A stretch of DNA of 64,000 nucleotides from Streptomyces sp. SAI-135 (GTDB lineage Bacteria; Actinomycetota; Actinomycetes; Streptomycetales; Streptomycetaceae), in contig NZ_JARXYP010000002.1 in NCBI RefSeq assembly GCF_029893805.1, positions 4,092,001 to 4,156,000 of the forward strand. Reading direction: 5' to 3'. This document shows positions 53,216-61,136 of the stretch, in pieces. Positions within the stretch are counted from its first letter, which is position 1. Each line of letters begins with the position of its first letter. The position numbers and the translations under genes are program-made. The notes beneath the pieces are model-generated. The model was not told the DNA's origin and did no database searches. It was given only the letters and a program-made list of their open reading frames with translations.

Positions 53216-53385
53216 TCTGCCTGCCACCTCCCCGTACAAGCCGCGCCACCCACATATGTACGCGACCCCGTGCAGCGTCTCACCACCGCACCGCCATGGC
53301 GGCACGCAACCCTGATTCTTCCTGGCCGGAGGCCTGGTGGCGAACCCGGGGTCAAACAGGGTGTCATACCGCAAAGCGGCATTTT

Positions 53386-54147
53386 CTACCGCTCCGAGCG
53401 CTCCGATCGCTCCAGAACGGCGAACGACGCCCCCTGATTGTCGGTGACGACGGCCACTTTTCCGTACGACGTCTCGAATGGCGGCGCCTGGACCCGTCCG
53501 CCGAGCCGGCTGACCGTCCCGAGCACCCGCTCGCAGTCCTCGACCCCGAAGTGCACGAGGAAGTGGGGCGGCATCTCGGCGGGGAAGACGTCGGCGACGG
53601 GGGCGCGGCCGAAGTCGGGGTGGGCCCCGGGCCCGAAGAGGGCGTCGTGGAAGAGCCCGCCGTAGAAGGTGTTGGCGGCCTCGGTGTCGCGCGCGTACAG
53701 CTCGGCCCAGGCGAAGGCGCCGGGCTCGTGCCGGACGCCGAAGCCGGGATGGCTGCCCGGCTCCCAGAGACCGAAGACGGCCCCCTCCGGGTCGGTGACC
53801 AGCGCGGACATGCCCAGATCGCCGACCGGCACGGGTGCGGTGACGACCTGTCCGCCGGCCGCCCAGATCCGGTCGGCCAGGCCCTCGATGTCCGGGGTGG
53901 CGAAGTAGACCGTCCACACGGTGGGCATCCGGCCGTCCGTCTTGTGGGCGAGGGCCGCGACCGGCTCGCCCTGGCGGAGGGCCCACACGGCACCGCCGGG
54001 GGCGTCCGGCCGGTCCTCGAAGGTCCACCCGAAGAGTTCACCGTAGAACCGCTTCCCGGCGGCCACGTCGGGCAGCTGCGCGTCCACCCAGCAGGGGACG
54101 CCCTCGCCGTATCCCGTTCCGTCTGCGGATGCCCTGTTTTCGGCCAT
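53386..54147 (-). CDS. VOC-family (glyoxalase-like) protein, two-domain
   Basis: 253 residues from ATG 54147. Two vicinal-oxygen-chelate modules: PCWVDAQLPDVAAGKRFYGELFGWTFED...PTVWTVYFATPDIEGLADRIWAAGGQVV...ALVTDPEGAVFGLWEPG, then WAELYARDTEAANTFYGGLFHDAL...VHFGVEDCERVLGTVSRLGGRV...AVVTDNQGASFAVLE. This bacterial glyoxalase-like type (CFP30-like) lacks most metal ligands and may bind small molecules. It ends in a short Glu-Arg-Ser repeat (ERSERSER). Divergent from the TetR gene. Confidence 0.88.
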   Translation of the reverse strand: MAENRASADGTGYGEGVPCWVDAQLPDVAAGKRFYGELFGWTFEDRPDAPGGAVWALRQGEPVAALAHKTDGRMPTVWTVYFATPDIEGLADRIWAAGGQVVTAPVPVGDLGMSALVTDPEGAVFGLWEPGSHPGFGVRHEPGAFAWAELYARDTEAANTFYGGLFHDALFGPGAHPDFGRAPVADVFPAEMPPHFLVHFGVEDCERVLGTVSRLGGRVQAPPFETSYGKVAVVTDNQGASFAVLERSERSER

Positions 54148-54262
54148 ACCGTCAAAGTAACGGCGACGCACGCACCCCGCAGGACCAGGCACACCCGTCT
54201 CCCGCACCCCGTGCACCCCATTTGCAGTCGGCCGAATCGCGCTCCGATCACCCCTCGGTAAG

Positions 54263-54277
54263 CTGACGGCATGACAG
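54263..54277. promoter_or_regulatory. Weak CTGACG-like site overlapping the TetR start
   Basis: CTGACGGCATGACAG retains the full left arm and most of the right arm of the operator consensus, and includes the ATG at 54271. It would fit self-repression, but two right-arm bases differ. Confidence 0.35.
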
Positions 54278-54918
54278 GACAAGTGCGTACCGTCGACGGC
54301 CGTGTGGCCGGCCGGCGTGGGCAGGCGACCCGGCAGAAGCTGCTCGACTGCCTCAGCGAGATGCTCAGCTCCTCCCCCTACCGGGACGTCAAAGTCATCG
54401 ATGTCGCCCGGAAGGCGGGCACTTCGCCCGCGACCTTCTACCAGTACTTCCCGGACGTCGAGGGCGCCGTCCTGGAGATCGCCGAGCAAATGGCCACCGA
54501 GGGCGGCCAGTTGACGCAGTTGCTCGACGGGCGGTCGTGGGTGGGCAAGGCGGGCTGGCAGACCGCGCAGGAACTCGTGGACGGTTTCCTGGAGTTCTGG
54601 CGCAAGAACGACGCGATCCTGCGCGTGGTCGACCTCGGGGCCGCCGAGGGCGACAAGCGCTTCTACAAGATCCGCATGAAGATCCTCAACTCGGTGAACA
54701 ACTCCCTCGCGGACGCGGTCGCCGAGCTCCAGGCCAAGGGCAAGGTCGACAAGGACGTCAACCCGGCCGCGATCGCGGGTTCCCTCGTCGCGATGCTCGC
54801 GGCGGTGGCCTCGCACCAGAAGGGCTTCCAGACCTGGGGCGTCAAGCAGGCCGAACTCAAGCCGAATCTGGCACTGTTGGTGCACCTGGGCGTGACGGGC
54901 AAGAAGCCGACGAAGTAG
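54271..54918 (+). CDS. TetR-family transcriptional regulator
   Basis: 215 residues. The N-terminal TetR helix-turn-helix is GRRGQATRQKLLDCLSEML, VKVIDVARKAGTSPATFYQYFPDVEGAVLEIAEQMA. The C-terminal ligand domain is alpha-helical (GFLEFWRKNDAILRVVDLGAAEGDKRFYKIRMKILNSVNNSLADAV). TetR proteins bind 15-20 bp palindromes as dimers and release them on binding a metabolite, often an acyl-CoA. It is the only TetR gene in the window and lies in the middle of the catabolic regulon, so it is the best local candidate for the CTGACG operators. This is inference from position and a weak site at its own start. Confidence 0.9.
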   Translation: MTGQVRTVDGRVAGRRGQATRQKLLDCLSEMLSSSPYRDVKVIDVARKAGTSPATFYQYFPDVEGAVLEIAEQMATEGGQLTQLLDGRSWVGKAGWQTAQELVDGFLEFWRKNDAILRVVDLGAAEGDKRFYKIRMKILNSVNNSLADAVAELQAKGKVDKDVNPAAIAGSLVAMLAAVASHQKGFQTWGVKQAELKPNLALLVHLGVTGKKPTK

Positions 54919-54941
54919 CGTCCCTGTTTCGAGTCCTGTCT

Positions 54942-54979
54942 GACGGGCGGCCGGCCACACGGGTGGACGGCCGCCCGTC
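54942..54979. terminator. Bidirectional hairpin between TetR and F420-reductase genes
   Basis: GACGGGCGGCCG (54942-54953) pairs perfectly with CGGCCGCCCGTC (54968-54979), 14-base loop, between convergent stops. Confidence 0.75.
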
Positions 54980-54993
54980 GTGCGCCCGGGGGA

Positions 54994-55464
54994 TCATCGC
55001 CGCGTGATCCTGAAGAGCCGGATCTCCCGCTCGATGCGCGCCTGGTAGGTGGCGTACGGCGGCCAGAACGCCAGCGCGGTCTTCCATACGGCCGCCCGCT
55101 CCTCCCCCGTCAGCAGCGTCGCCGTGACCGGGACGTCCTCGCCCTTCCAGCTGACCTCGGCGTCGGGGTGGGCGAGGAGGTTGGCGGTCCAGGCGGGGTG
55201 GGCGTCGCGGCCGAAGTTGGAGCCGACGAGGATCCAGGTGCGGCCGGGCTCCTCGGGCATGCAGGCGAGCGGGGTCCGCCGGGGCAGCCCGCTCTTCGCC
55301 CCCGTCGAGGTCAGGACGACCCCCGGCAGCATCCGGGCGCTGAGCAGGACCCGCCCCCGGGTCAGCCGGTGCACGGCCCGGTCCAGGGCCGGGATCACAT
55401 GGGGCGCGACCTTGGCGAAGCCACGCGTGGACGACACCTTCTGCACCACCCTCGCCCCGATCAC
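54994..55464 (-). CDS. Deazaflavin (F420)-dependent nitroreductase-family protein
   Basis: 156 residues. Ddn-like split barrel: VLTSTGAKSGLPRRTPLACMPEEPGRTWILVGSNFGRDAHPAWTANLLAHPDAEVSWKGEDVPVTATLL. GxKSGxPRxTPL binds the F420 phosphates. The C-terminus has FWPPYATYQARIEREIRLF, as in related oxidoreductases. Its start overlaps the end of the acyl-CoA dehydrogenase gene by four bases, suggesting one transcript with it and membership of the operon led by operator site 5. Confidence 0.9.
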   Translation of the reverse strand: MIGARVVQKVSSTRGFAKVAPHVIPALDRAVHRLTRGRVLLSARMLPGVVLTSTGAKSGLPRRTPLACMPEEPGRTWILVGSNFGRDAHPAWTANLLAHPDAEVSWKGEDVPVTATLLTGEERAAVWKTALAFWPPYATYQARIEREIRLFRITRR

Positions 55465-57168
55465 ACCGTCACCTCCGCCCGCGTGAACAGGCGCGCCGCG
55501 TCGGCGGCGTGCGCCCGCAGCCGGTGCGCCGGCCCGAAGAGCAGTTCGTCGGAAGTGGCGCGCTTGAAGTACCGCTGCGCCTCGTGCTCCCAGGTGAACC
55601 CGATGCCGCCGTGCAGCTGGATCCCCTCGGCGGCGGCCGTCCGCAGCGCTTCCAGTGCCTGGGCGAGGGCGAGCCCGCCGGCCCGCTGCCCTTCGTGCAC
55701 GGCGGCCCAGGCGGCGAAGTAGGCCGCGGAACGGGCGGCTTGGAGCTGTACGTACACATCGGCGAGCCGGTGCTTGACCGCCTGGAACGACCCGATCGCC
55801 CGTCCGAACTGCTCGCGCTGCCCGACGTGCTCCACGGTCATCTCCAGCACCCGGTCGGCCGCCCCCACGGCTTCACAGGCGAGGACGGCGGCGGCGGTGT
55901 CCCCGGTCCGCGCCAGGGCCCCGAGCACGTCGCCTCCGTCGTCGGCCCCGAGCAGTTCGGCTTCGACGTCCCGGAGTTGGACACGGGGCCTGCGGGCGCG
56001 TGGCGTCCAGCGCGGTCTGCCGGGTGCGGACGAGTCCGGGTGCGTCCCCCCGGACGACGAAGAGCAGGGTACGAGAACGGGCGAACCCCCCGGCGTGCGC
56101 GGCGACGAGAAGGACGTCGGCGCTGTGCCCGTCGAGGACTTGATCGACCTGCCCGTAGAGCCGCCAGCCGCTGCCGCGGGGAGGCGGGGCGGGGCTGGAT
56201 CGCCCGGCCAGGTGTGCCGACGGCTCCGCCGACTGCTCCGCAGGGGGCACGGTCATCCGGCCGACCGGGGCGGCACCTGCCCGGGGCGCGATCATGTGGT
56301 GCCCCGCCACGGGAAGGCTCGGCCGTCCCGCGCGGGCGGCGCCTGCCCCGGGCGCGACCCCTGACGGCTCCGCCGCGGCGCTTCCCGACCCCTCCGGCGC
56401 GGCGTCCACCGGGGATCCCGCCGAGGCTGAACGCCCCACGGTGACCGCCCCCGACCCCCCTGGGGCGGTGCCTGCCGGGGGCGTGATCCCTGACGACTCC
56501 GCCGCAGGTACGACCGAGCTCCCCCCTGGGGCGGCCCCCGGCCCCCCAGCCGCGGCGCCCGCCGGGGATCCCACTCCCGCCGCGGCCGAACGCCCCGCAG
56601 CAGCGGCCTCCGAACCTCCCGGGGCGGCGGCTGCCCGGGGCTCGGTCGTGTGTCGTGTCGGAGGAGGGGTCGACGGGGGTGGGCCGGAGGTCGTGTCCGG
56701 GACCCGGCGGGCCTGGACGCCGCCCGCGCGGCCGCCGCCGGACCAGTCGCCCGTGTTGTCGGCGGTCAGGGCGAGGGCGGTGGCCGGTGGTGCGGCCAGG
56801 GCTGCTGTCAGGGAGCCCGAGGCCAGGCGCGGCAGCAGATCCGTGCGCTGGGCGTCCGTGCCCAGGGCCAGGACCAGCGGGGCCACCAGGACCGCCGTGC
56901 TCAGCAGGGGGGTGGCCGCCAGCACCCGGCCCGTCTCCTCGCAGGCCAGGGCCAGTTCGGTGACCGAGCAGCCGACGCCGCCGTACTCCTCGGGAAGGGC
57001 CAGCCCCGGCAGCCCCAGCTGTTCGGCGAGGGCCGTCCACAGGGCCGGGTCGTACCCGGCAGGGGTGTCGGCCGCGCTCCTCGACTCCGCGGGCCCGCAC
57101 CGCCTCCGCAGCAGGTCCCGCAACGCACTCCGGATCTGGTCCTGTTCGGCGGTGAAGCGAGCGTCCAT
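55461..57168 (-). pseudogene. Acyl-CoA dehydrogenase with low-complexity insertion and frameshift
   Basis: A FadE-type flavoprotein that would desaturate an acyl-CoA. The N-terminal domain is normal (FTAEQDQIRSALRDLLRRR, GLALPEEYGGVGCSVTELALACEETG). After residue about 156 comes a 176-residue Ala/Gly/Pro/Ser-rich repeat region, then the middle domain resumes (GWRLYGQVDQVLDGHSADVLLVAAHAG). At TRPQA (residue 394) the frame is lost at GGGG 55985-55988; removing one base restores RVQLRDVEAELLGADDGGD and the normal C-terminus (REQFGRAIGSFQAVKHRLADVYV, LHGGIGFTWEHEAQRYFKRA). Without insert and frameshift the protein would be about 393 residues, standard for the family. Confidence 0.8.
56173..56700 (-). 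repeat. Repeat expansion inside the acyl-CoA dehydrogenase frame
   Basis: GC-rich degenerate repeats with a recurrent GGGGCGGCGCCTGCCCGGGG-like core, encoding units of about 50 residues (APGGS-AVTVGRSASAGSP) and shorter ones, all in frame. The core resembles the units of the 45067 array. Confidence 0.7.
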
Positions 57169-57191
57169 GGCTCTTCCTCTTCCCTCCCGAT

Positions 57192-57206
57192 CTGACGGTC
57201 CGTCAT
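57192..57206. promoter_or_regulatory. CTGACG operator, site 5
   Basis: CTGACGGTCCGTCAT preceded by GAT and followed by ATTAGG; one end base differs from consensus. It lies 24 bp from the acyl-CoA dehydrogenase start and 44 bp from the thiolase-like start. Confidence 0.75.
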
Positions 57207-57249
57207 ATTAGGAGCGCCCGCACCAGATGCCCAGAGGCAGGAGGCCCTC

Positions 57250-58419
57250 ATGCCCCCCGGCAGCCGGAAAGTCGCGATCACCGGCGTGGCCCTGGCCGAC
57301 TGCGGCCGCGTGGACGGCACGACCCCCTACGCCCTGCACGCCCAGGCCGCCCGCCGCGCCCTGGCCGACGCGGGCCTGGACCGCGCGCTGGTCGACGGCC
57401 TGGCCTCCGCCGGCACCGGCACCCTGGCTCCCGCGGAGGTCGCCGAGTACCTGGGCCTGCGCCCCACCTGGGTCGACTCCACCTCGGTCGGCGGCTCCAC
57501 CTGGGAGGTCATGGCGGCCCACGCGGCCGACGCGATCGCCGCCGGACACGCGAACGCCGTCCTGCTGGTCTACGGCTCCACGGCCCGCGCCGACGTCAAG
57601 GCGGGCCGCCGCACCGGCACCCTCTCCTTCGGCGCCCGCGGCCCCCTCCAGTTCGAGGTGCCCTACGGTCACACCCTGATCGCCAAGTACGCGATGGCGG
57701 CCCGCCGCCACATGATCGAACACGGCACGACCGTCGAGCAGTTGGCGCAGGTCGCGGTGCAGGCGCGGGCCAACGCGGCACTCAACCCCGAGGCGATGTT
57801 CCGCGACCCGATCACCGTCGACGACGTCCTGTCGGGACCGATGATCGCGGACCCCTTCACCAAGCTGCACTGCTGCATCCGCTCCGACGGCGGCGCGGCG
57901 GTGCTGCTCACGGCCGAGGAGTACGTACGGGACTGCCGTACCGCTCCCGTCTGGGTGCTCGGCACCGGCGAGTACGTCTCGCACGTCAGCATGTCCGAGT
58001 GGCCCGACTTCACGGTGTCCCCGGCGGCGGTGAGCGGACGGCTGGCCTTCGAACGGGCCGGGGTGCGCCCCGAGGAGATCGAACTCGCGGAGATCTACGA
58101 CGCGTTCACCTACATGACGCTGGTGACGCTGGAGGACCTCGGCTTCTGCGGGAAGGGCGAGGGCGGGGCGTTCGTGGAGAAGGGGCGGCTGACGGTCGAG
58201 GGCGGTGAGCTGCCGGTGAACACGGACGGCGGCGGCCTGTCGGCCCAACACCCCGGCATGCGGGGGCTGTTCCTGCTGGTGGAGGCCGTACGGCAGTTGC
58301 GCGGCGAGGCGGGCGCACGCCAGGTCACCCGCCGGGACGGCTCGGCGCCGCACCTGGCGGTGGCGTCCGGGACGGGGGGCTGGTTCTGCTCGTCGGGGAC
58401 GGTGGTCCTGGGGCGTTAG
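57250..58419 (+). CDS. Thiolase-fold lipid-transfer protein, second paralogue
   Basis: 389 residues. KVAITGVALADCGRVDGTTPYALHAQAARRAL, DSTSVGGSTWEVMAAHAADAI, LHCCIRSDGGAAVLLTAEEYV, IYDAFTYMTLVTLEDLGFCGKGEGGAFVEKG and PVNTDGGGLSAQHPGMRGLFLLVEAVRQLRG. The position of the thiolase nucleophile reads GGSTW with no cysteine, so a normal Claisen thiolase mechanism is excluded; the Tyr of IYDAF is kept, as in Ltp2 aldolases. The possible DUF35 partner is at 61822. Divergent from the acyl-CoA dehydrogenase across operator site 5. Confidence 0.88.
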   Translation: MPPGSRKVAITGVALADCGRVDGTTPYALHAQAARRALADAGLDRALVDGLASAGTGTLAPAEVAEYLGLRPTWVDSTSVGGSTWEVMAAHAADAIAAGHANAVLLVYGSTARADVKAGRRTGTLSFGARGPLQFEVPYGHTLIAKYAMAARRHMIEHGTTVEQLAQVAVQARANAALNPEAMFRDPITVDDVLSGPMIADPFTKLHCCIRSDGGAAVLLTAEEYVRDCRTAPVWVLGTGEYVSHVSMSEWPDFTVSPAAVSGRLAFERAGVRPEEIELAEIYDAFTYMTLVTLEDLGFCGKGEGGAFVEKGRLTVEGGELPVNTDGGGLSAQHPGMRGLFLLVEAVRQLRGEAGARQVTRRDGSAPHLAVASGTGGWFCSSGTVVLGR

Positions 58420-58551
58420 GCCCGGCCACCTGCCGTCGGCGGTGCGCGACAGGCCCAGGGCACCCCGGCGCCAACTGCCGTGCGGGACAGGCGATGAATG
58501 CGTCACATCCACTCCCCCGGGCCCGGTGACGGTCCGAGTACCCTGCACGGT

Positions 58552-58977
58552 ATGGCCCTGACTCGCGAGCAACGTGAACAGTTCCTGGCCGAGCCGCATG
58601 TCGCCGCGCTGGCGGTCGACGCGGGAGAGGGGCGCGGGCCGCTCACCGTGCCGATCTGGTACCAGTACGAACCGGGCGGCGACCTGTGGATCCTGACCGG
58701 CGCCGGTTCCCGCAAGCACGAGCTGATCCGGGCCGCCGGCCGCTTCTCCCTGCTGGTCGACCGGATCGAGCCGACCATCCGGTACGTGTCCGTGGAGGGT
58801 CCGGTGCTCGACACGCAGCCGGGCACCCTCGCCCACCTCCAGGAGATGTCCGCCCGCTATCTGCCGGCCGAGAAGGTCGACGGGTACGTGGAGTTCGCCG
58901 CGAAGAACCACGGCGAGCAGGTGATCATCCGGATGCGGCCCGAGCGGTGGGTGACGTCCGACCTCGGTACCGTCTGA
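58552..58977 (+). CDS. Pyridoxamine 5'-phosphate oxidase-like (FMN/F420 split barrel) protein
   Basis: 141 residues from ATG 58552. ALTREQREQFLAEPHVAALAV, GPLTVPIWYQYEPGGDLWILTGAGSRKHELIRAAGRFSLLVDR, IRYVSVEGPVLDTQPGTLAHLQEMSARYLPAEKVDGYVEF and IIRMRPERWVTSDLG place it in the PPOX-like superfamily. Members of this branch reduce substrates with F420H2 or bind FMN; TIGR03618-type F420 enzymes look similar. Not a true PdxH. It lies 4 bp before the next gene. Confidence 0.85.
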   Translation: MALTREQREQFLAEPHVAALAVDAGEGRGPLTVPIWYQYEPGGDLWILTGAGSRKHELIRAAGRFSLLVDRIEPTIRYVSVEGPVLDTQPGTLAHLQEMSARYLPAEKVDGYVEFAAKNHGEQVIIRMRPERWVTSDLGTV

Positions 58978-58980
58978 GGC

Positions 58981-59646
58981 ATGGCAACGGATCTTCACGA
59001 GCTGCTCAGATCACTGCGGGTGTGGGACCCGGCGGTCACCTCGCTGTCCTCCTTCGACCCCGCCGCCGCGCCCGCGACCCCGCTGGAGCTGTTCACCGCC
59101 TGGTTCGCGGAGGCGGTGGCCGCCGGGCAGACCGAGCCGCACACCATGTCCCTGGCGACTGCTGACGCGGAGGGCCGCCCGGACGTGCGGACCGTGATGC
59201 TGCACGGGGCCGACGCGGACGGCTGGGCCTTCGCGAGCCACTCCCACAGCCGCAAGGGCGGGCACCTGGCGGTACGGCCGTACGCCGCCCTCGGCTTCTA
59301 CTGGCCGGTCCTCGGCCGCCAGGTGCGGGTGCGGGGGCCGGTGACGGCCGCGCCTTCCGCGGAGGCGGCGGCGGATCTGCACGCCCGCTCCACCGGCGCG
59401 CTGGCCGCCGCGCTCACCGGCCGGCAGAGCGAGGTGCTCGGCTCGCTCGACGAGCTGGCGCGGGTCTCCGAGGAGGCGTGGCGGCGGGCGCAGGAGGAAC
59501 CCGAGGCGCCCGTCCCGTCCTGGACGCTGTACCGGCTCGCCCCCGAGGAGGTGGAGTTCTTCCAGGGGGACGAGCGCAGGCGGCACGTACGGCTCAGTTA
59601 CCGGCGCACGGAAGGCGGTTGGGCTCAGGAACTGCTCTGGCCCTGA
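58981..59646 (+). CDS. Pyridoxal 5'-phosphate synthase/PdxH-like oxidase
   Basis: 221 residues. PDVRTVMLHGADADGWAFASHSHSRKGGHLAVRPYAALGFYWPVLGRQVRVRGPV is the FMN-binding core of pyridox(am)ine phosphate oxidases (R-x-V-L.., S-x-K). The C-terminus EFFQGDERRRHVRLSYRRTEGGWAQELLWP replaces the canonical W..RLHDR...R..W substrate loop with FFQGDERRRH, as in actinobacterial PdxH-like proteins of uncertain substrate. It probably forms an operon with the upstream PPOX-like gene. Confidence 0.87.
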   Translation: MATDLHELLRSLRVWDPAVTSLSSFDPAAAPATPLELFTAWFAEAVAAGQTEPHTMSLATADAEGRPDVRTVMLHGADADGWAFASHSHSRKGGHLAVRPYAALGFYWPVLGRQVRVRGPVTAAPSAEAAADLHARSTGALAAALTGRQSEVLGSLDELARVSEEAWRRAQEEPEAPVPSWTLYRLAPEEVEFFQGDERRRHVRLSYRRTEGGWAQELLWP

Positions 59647-60497
59647 AAGTCGTACACCGTGAAGTCCGCCACCGGCCGGTAACCGAGGCGCTGGTAGAGG
59701 CCGTTGCTCGTGGGGTTGGCCAGGTCGGTGAAGAGCAGCACCTCGTCGGCGCCCCGCTCGCGGGCGAGTCGGCTGACCTCGGCGGTGACGGCACCGGCGT
59801 AGCCGCGACCGCGCAGCGGGGCCGGGGTGTAGACGGGTGCCACCCGGATCTGGCCGGCGACCGGCGGGGTGAGGCCGGCCATCGCGAGGGGCGTGCCGTC
59901 GGAGGACTCCCAGAGGGTGACGCCGCCGTAGGCGAGGCGGGCGTCGGCCCAGGACTCGGGGGGCGTGCCCCCGCTCTCGCCGACGGCCCTGCCGAACTCG
60001 CCGAACCAGCGCACCAGCAGGTCGCGGTCGCCGTGCCCGGCGATTCGCGCCCGTCCCTCCGGCAGGGGCCGCGGGGCGGTGAGCGTGCCGAGCCGGTACA
60101 GCCGCTGCCGCCGGTACGGCACGGGGGTGGCCCCGGTGCGCCGCCGCCAGGCCTCGGCGAAGGCGGCGGCCGTCCCCGCGTCGGCGCTCACCCCGGGGAC
60201 GGGCTGGCCCAGGGACTGCAAGTGGGCGGCCAGGGAGTCGGCCCGTTCGGCGGTCAGCGGCGTGAGGAACAGCCGGTGCGGCGGGGTCCGGAAGTAGGTC
60301 GCGCGTACGCTTCCGCCCTCCTCCAGCAGTCCGAGGACGGGGACCCCGCTCCCGTACGCGTGCGGTCCTCGGGTGCGCAGCACCTCGGTCACGGTGAGCG
60401 GGACGGTGTGCAGGTCCGGGCGCGAGCGCAGGAAGTCGCCGGCGCGGACGAGGAACGCGTCGAGGTCGTCGGTGGCGTGCCAGGCTGTGGGGCGCAT
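59625..60497 (-). CDS. GNAT-family N-acetyltransferase
   Basis: 290 residues, two-lobed. The C-terminal GNAT fold has QIRVAPVYTPAPLRGRGYAGAVTAEVSRLARERGADEVLLFTDLANPTSNGLYQRLGYRPVADFTVYDF with the acetyl-CoA loop R-G-R-G-Y-A. The N-terminal 130 residues are a second, degenerate GNAT-like domain, as in several Streptomyces paralogues. The acetyl acceptor is unknown. It overlaps the PdxH-like gene tail to tail by 22 bp. Confidence 0.87.
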   Translation of the reverse strand: MRPTAWHATDDLDAFLVRAGDFLRSRPDLHTVPLTVTEVLRTRGPHAYGSGVPVLGLLEEGGSVRATYFRTPPHRLFLTPLTAERADSLAAHLQSLGQPVPGVSADAGTAAAFAEAWRRRTGATPVPYRRQRLYRLGTLTAPRPLPEGRARIAGHGDRDLLVRWFGEFGRAVGESGGTPPESWADARLAYGGVTLWESSDGTPLAMAGLTPPVAGQIRVAPVYTPAPLRGRGYAGAVTAEVSRLARERGADEVLLFTDLANPTSNGLYQRLGYRPVADFTVYDFQGQSSS

Positions 60498-60536
60498 GTC
60501 TCATGATCCTGCGCGACCGTGCCGGACGCCTCCGAA

Positions 60537-61136
60537 TTACGACGGCTCGGGGTCCGTCGCCAGCCGCGCGTGCAGGTGCATGTCCCGGAACGCGTCGTGC
60601 CGCCCCGCTTCGAACGTCGCCCCGCGCAGCGTCCCCTCGTAGCGGAATCCGCACCGCTCGGCGACGTGACAGGACGTTACGTGACCGAGGGCGTGGTCCA
60701 ACTCCAGTCGGTGCAGGCCGAGTTCGGTGTGGGCCCAGTGGGCGGCGAGGAGCAGGGCGCGGGTGGCGACGCCCCGGCCGCGGGCCTCGGGCAGGACCCA
60801 GTAGCCGACGCGGGCGGTGCGGAAGACGTGGTTGATGACGTTGACGCCGATGTGGCCCAGGGTCGTACCGCTCGACTCGTCGGTGATCCGGTACGACGCG
60901 CTCGTGCCGTCCGCCGCCATGTCGGCCTTGCGGCGCAGCGACTCACGGGCGCCGGCGAGGTCGTCGATCAGGGTGAGCGGGGTGTTCCAGCGGACGAACT
61001 CCGGATCGGTCACACCTCGCAGCCACGCCTGCGCGTCCGCGTCGGCATCCGGGTCCCACGACCGCAGGCGCAGACCGTGGCCGCACAGCTCCGGGAAGGG
61101 ACGGGGTACGAGGTGATGAGCGTCGGCTTCGGCCAC
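60537..61136 (-). CDS. GNAT-family N-acetyltransferase (RimJ/RimL-like)
   Basis: 199 residues from a GTG at 61136, the first start compatible with the family length. GLRLRSWDPDADADAQAWLRG, SYRITDESSGTTLGHIGVNVINHVFRTARVGYWVLPEARGRGVATRALLLAAHWAHTELGLHRLELDHALGHVTSCHVAERCGFRYEGTLRGA is a complete acetyltransferase_3 domain with RGRGVA acetyl-CoA loop. RimJ/L-like enzymes acetylate protein N-termini, amino acids or drugs. Start choice is uncertain because no strong ribosome site precedes it. Confidence 0.87.
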   Translation of the reverse strand: MAEADAHHLVPRPFPELCGHGLRLRSWDPDADADAQAWLRGVTDPEFVRWNTPLTLIDDLAGARESLRRKADMAADGTSASYRITDESSGTTLGHIGVNVINHVFRTARVGYWVLPEARGRGVATRALLLAAHWAHTELGLHRLELDHALGHVTSCHVAERCGFRYEGTLRGATFEAGRHDAFRDMHLHARLATDPEPS

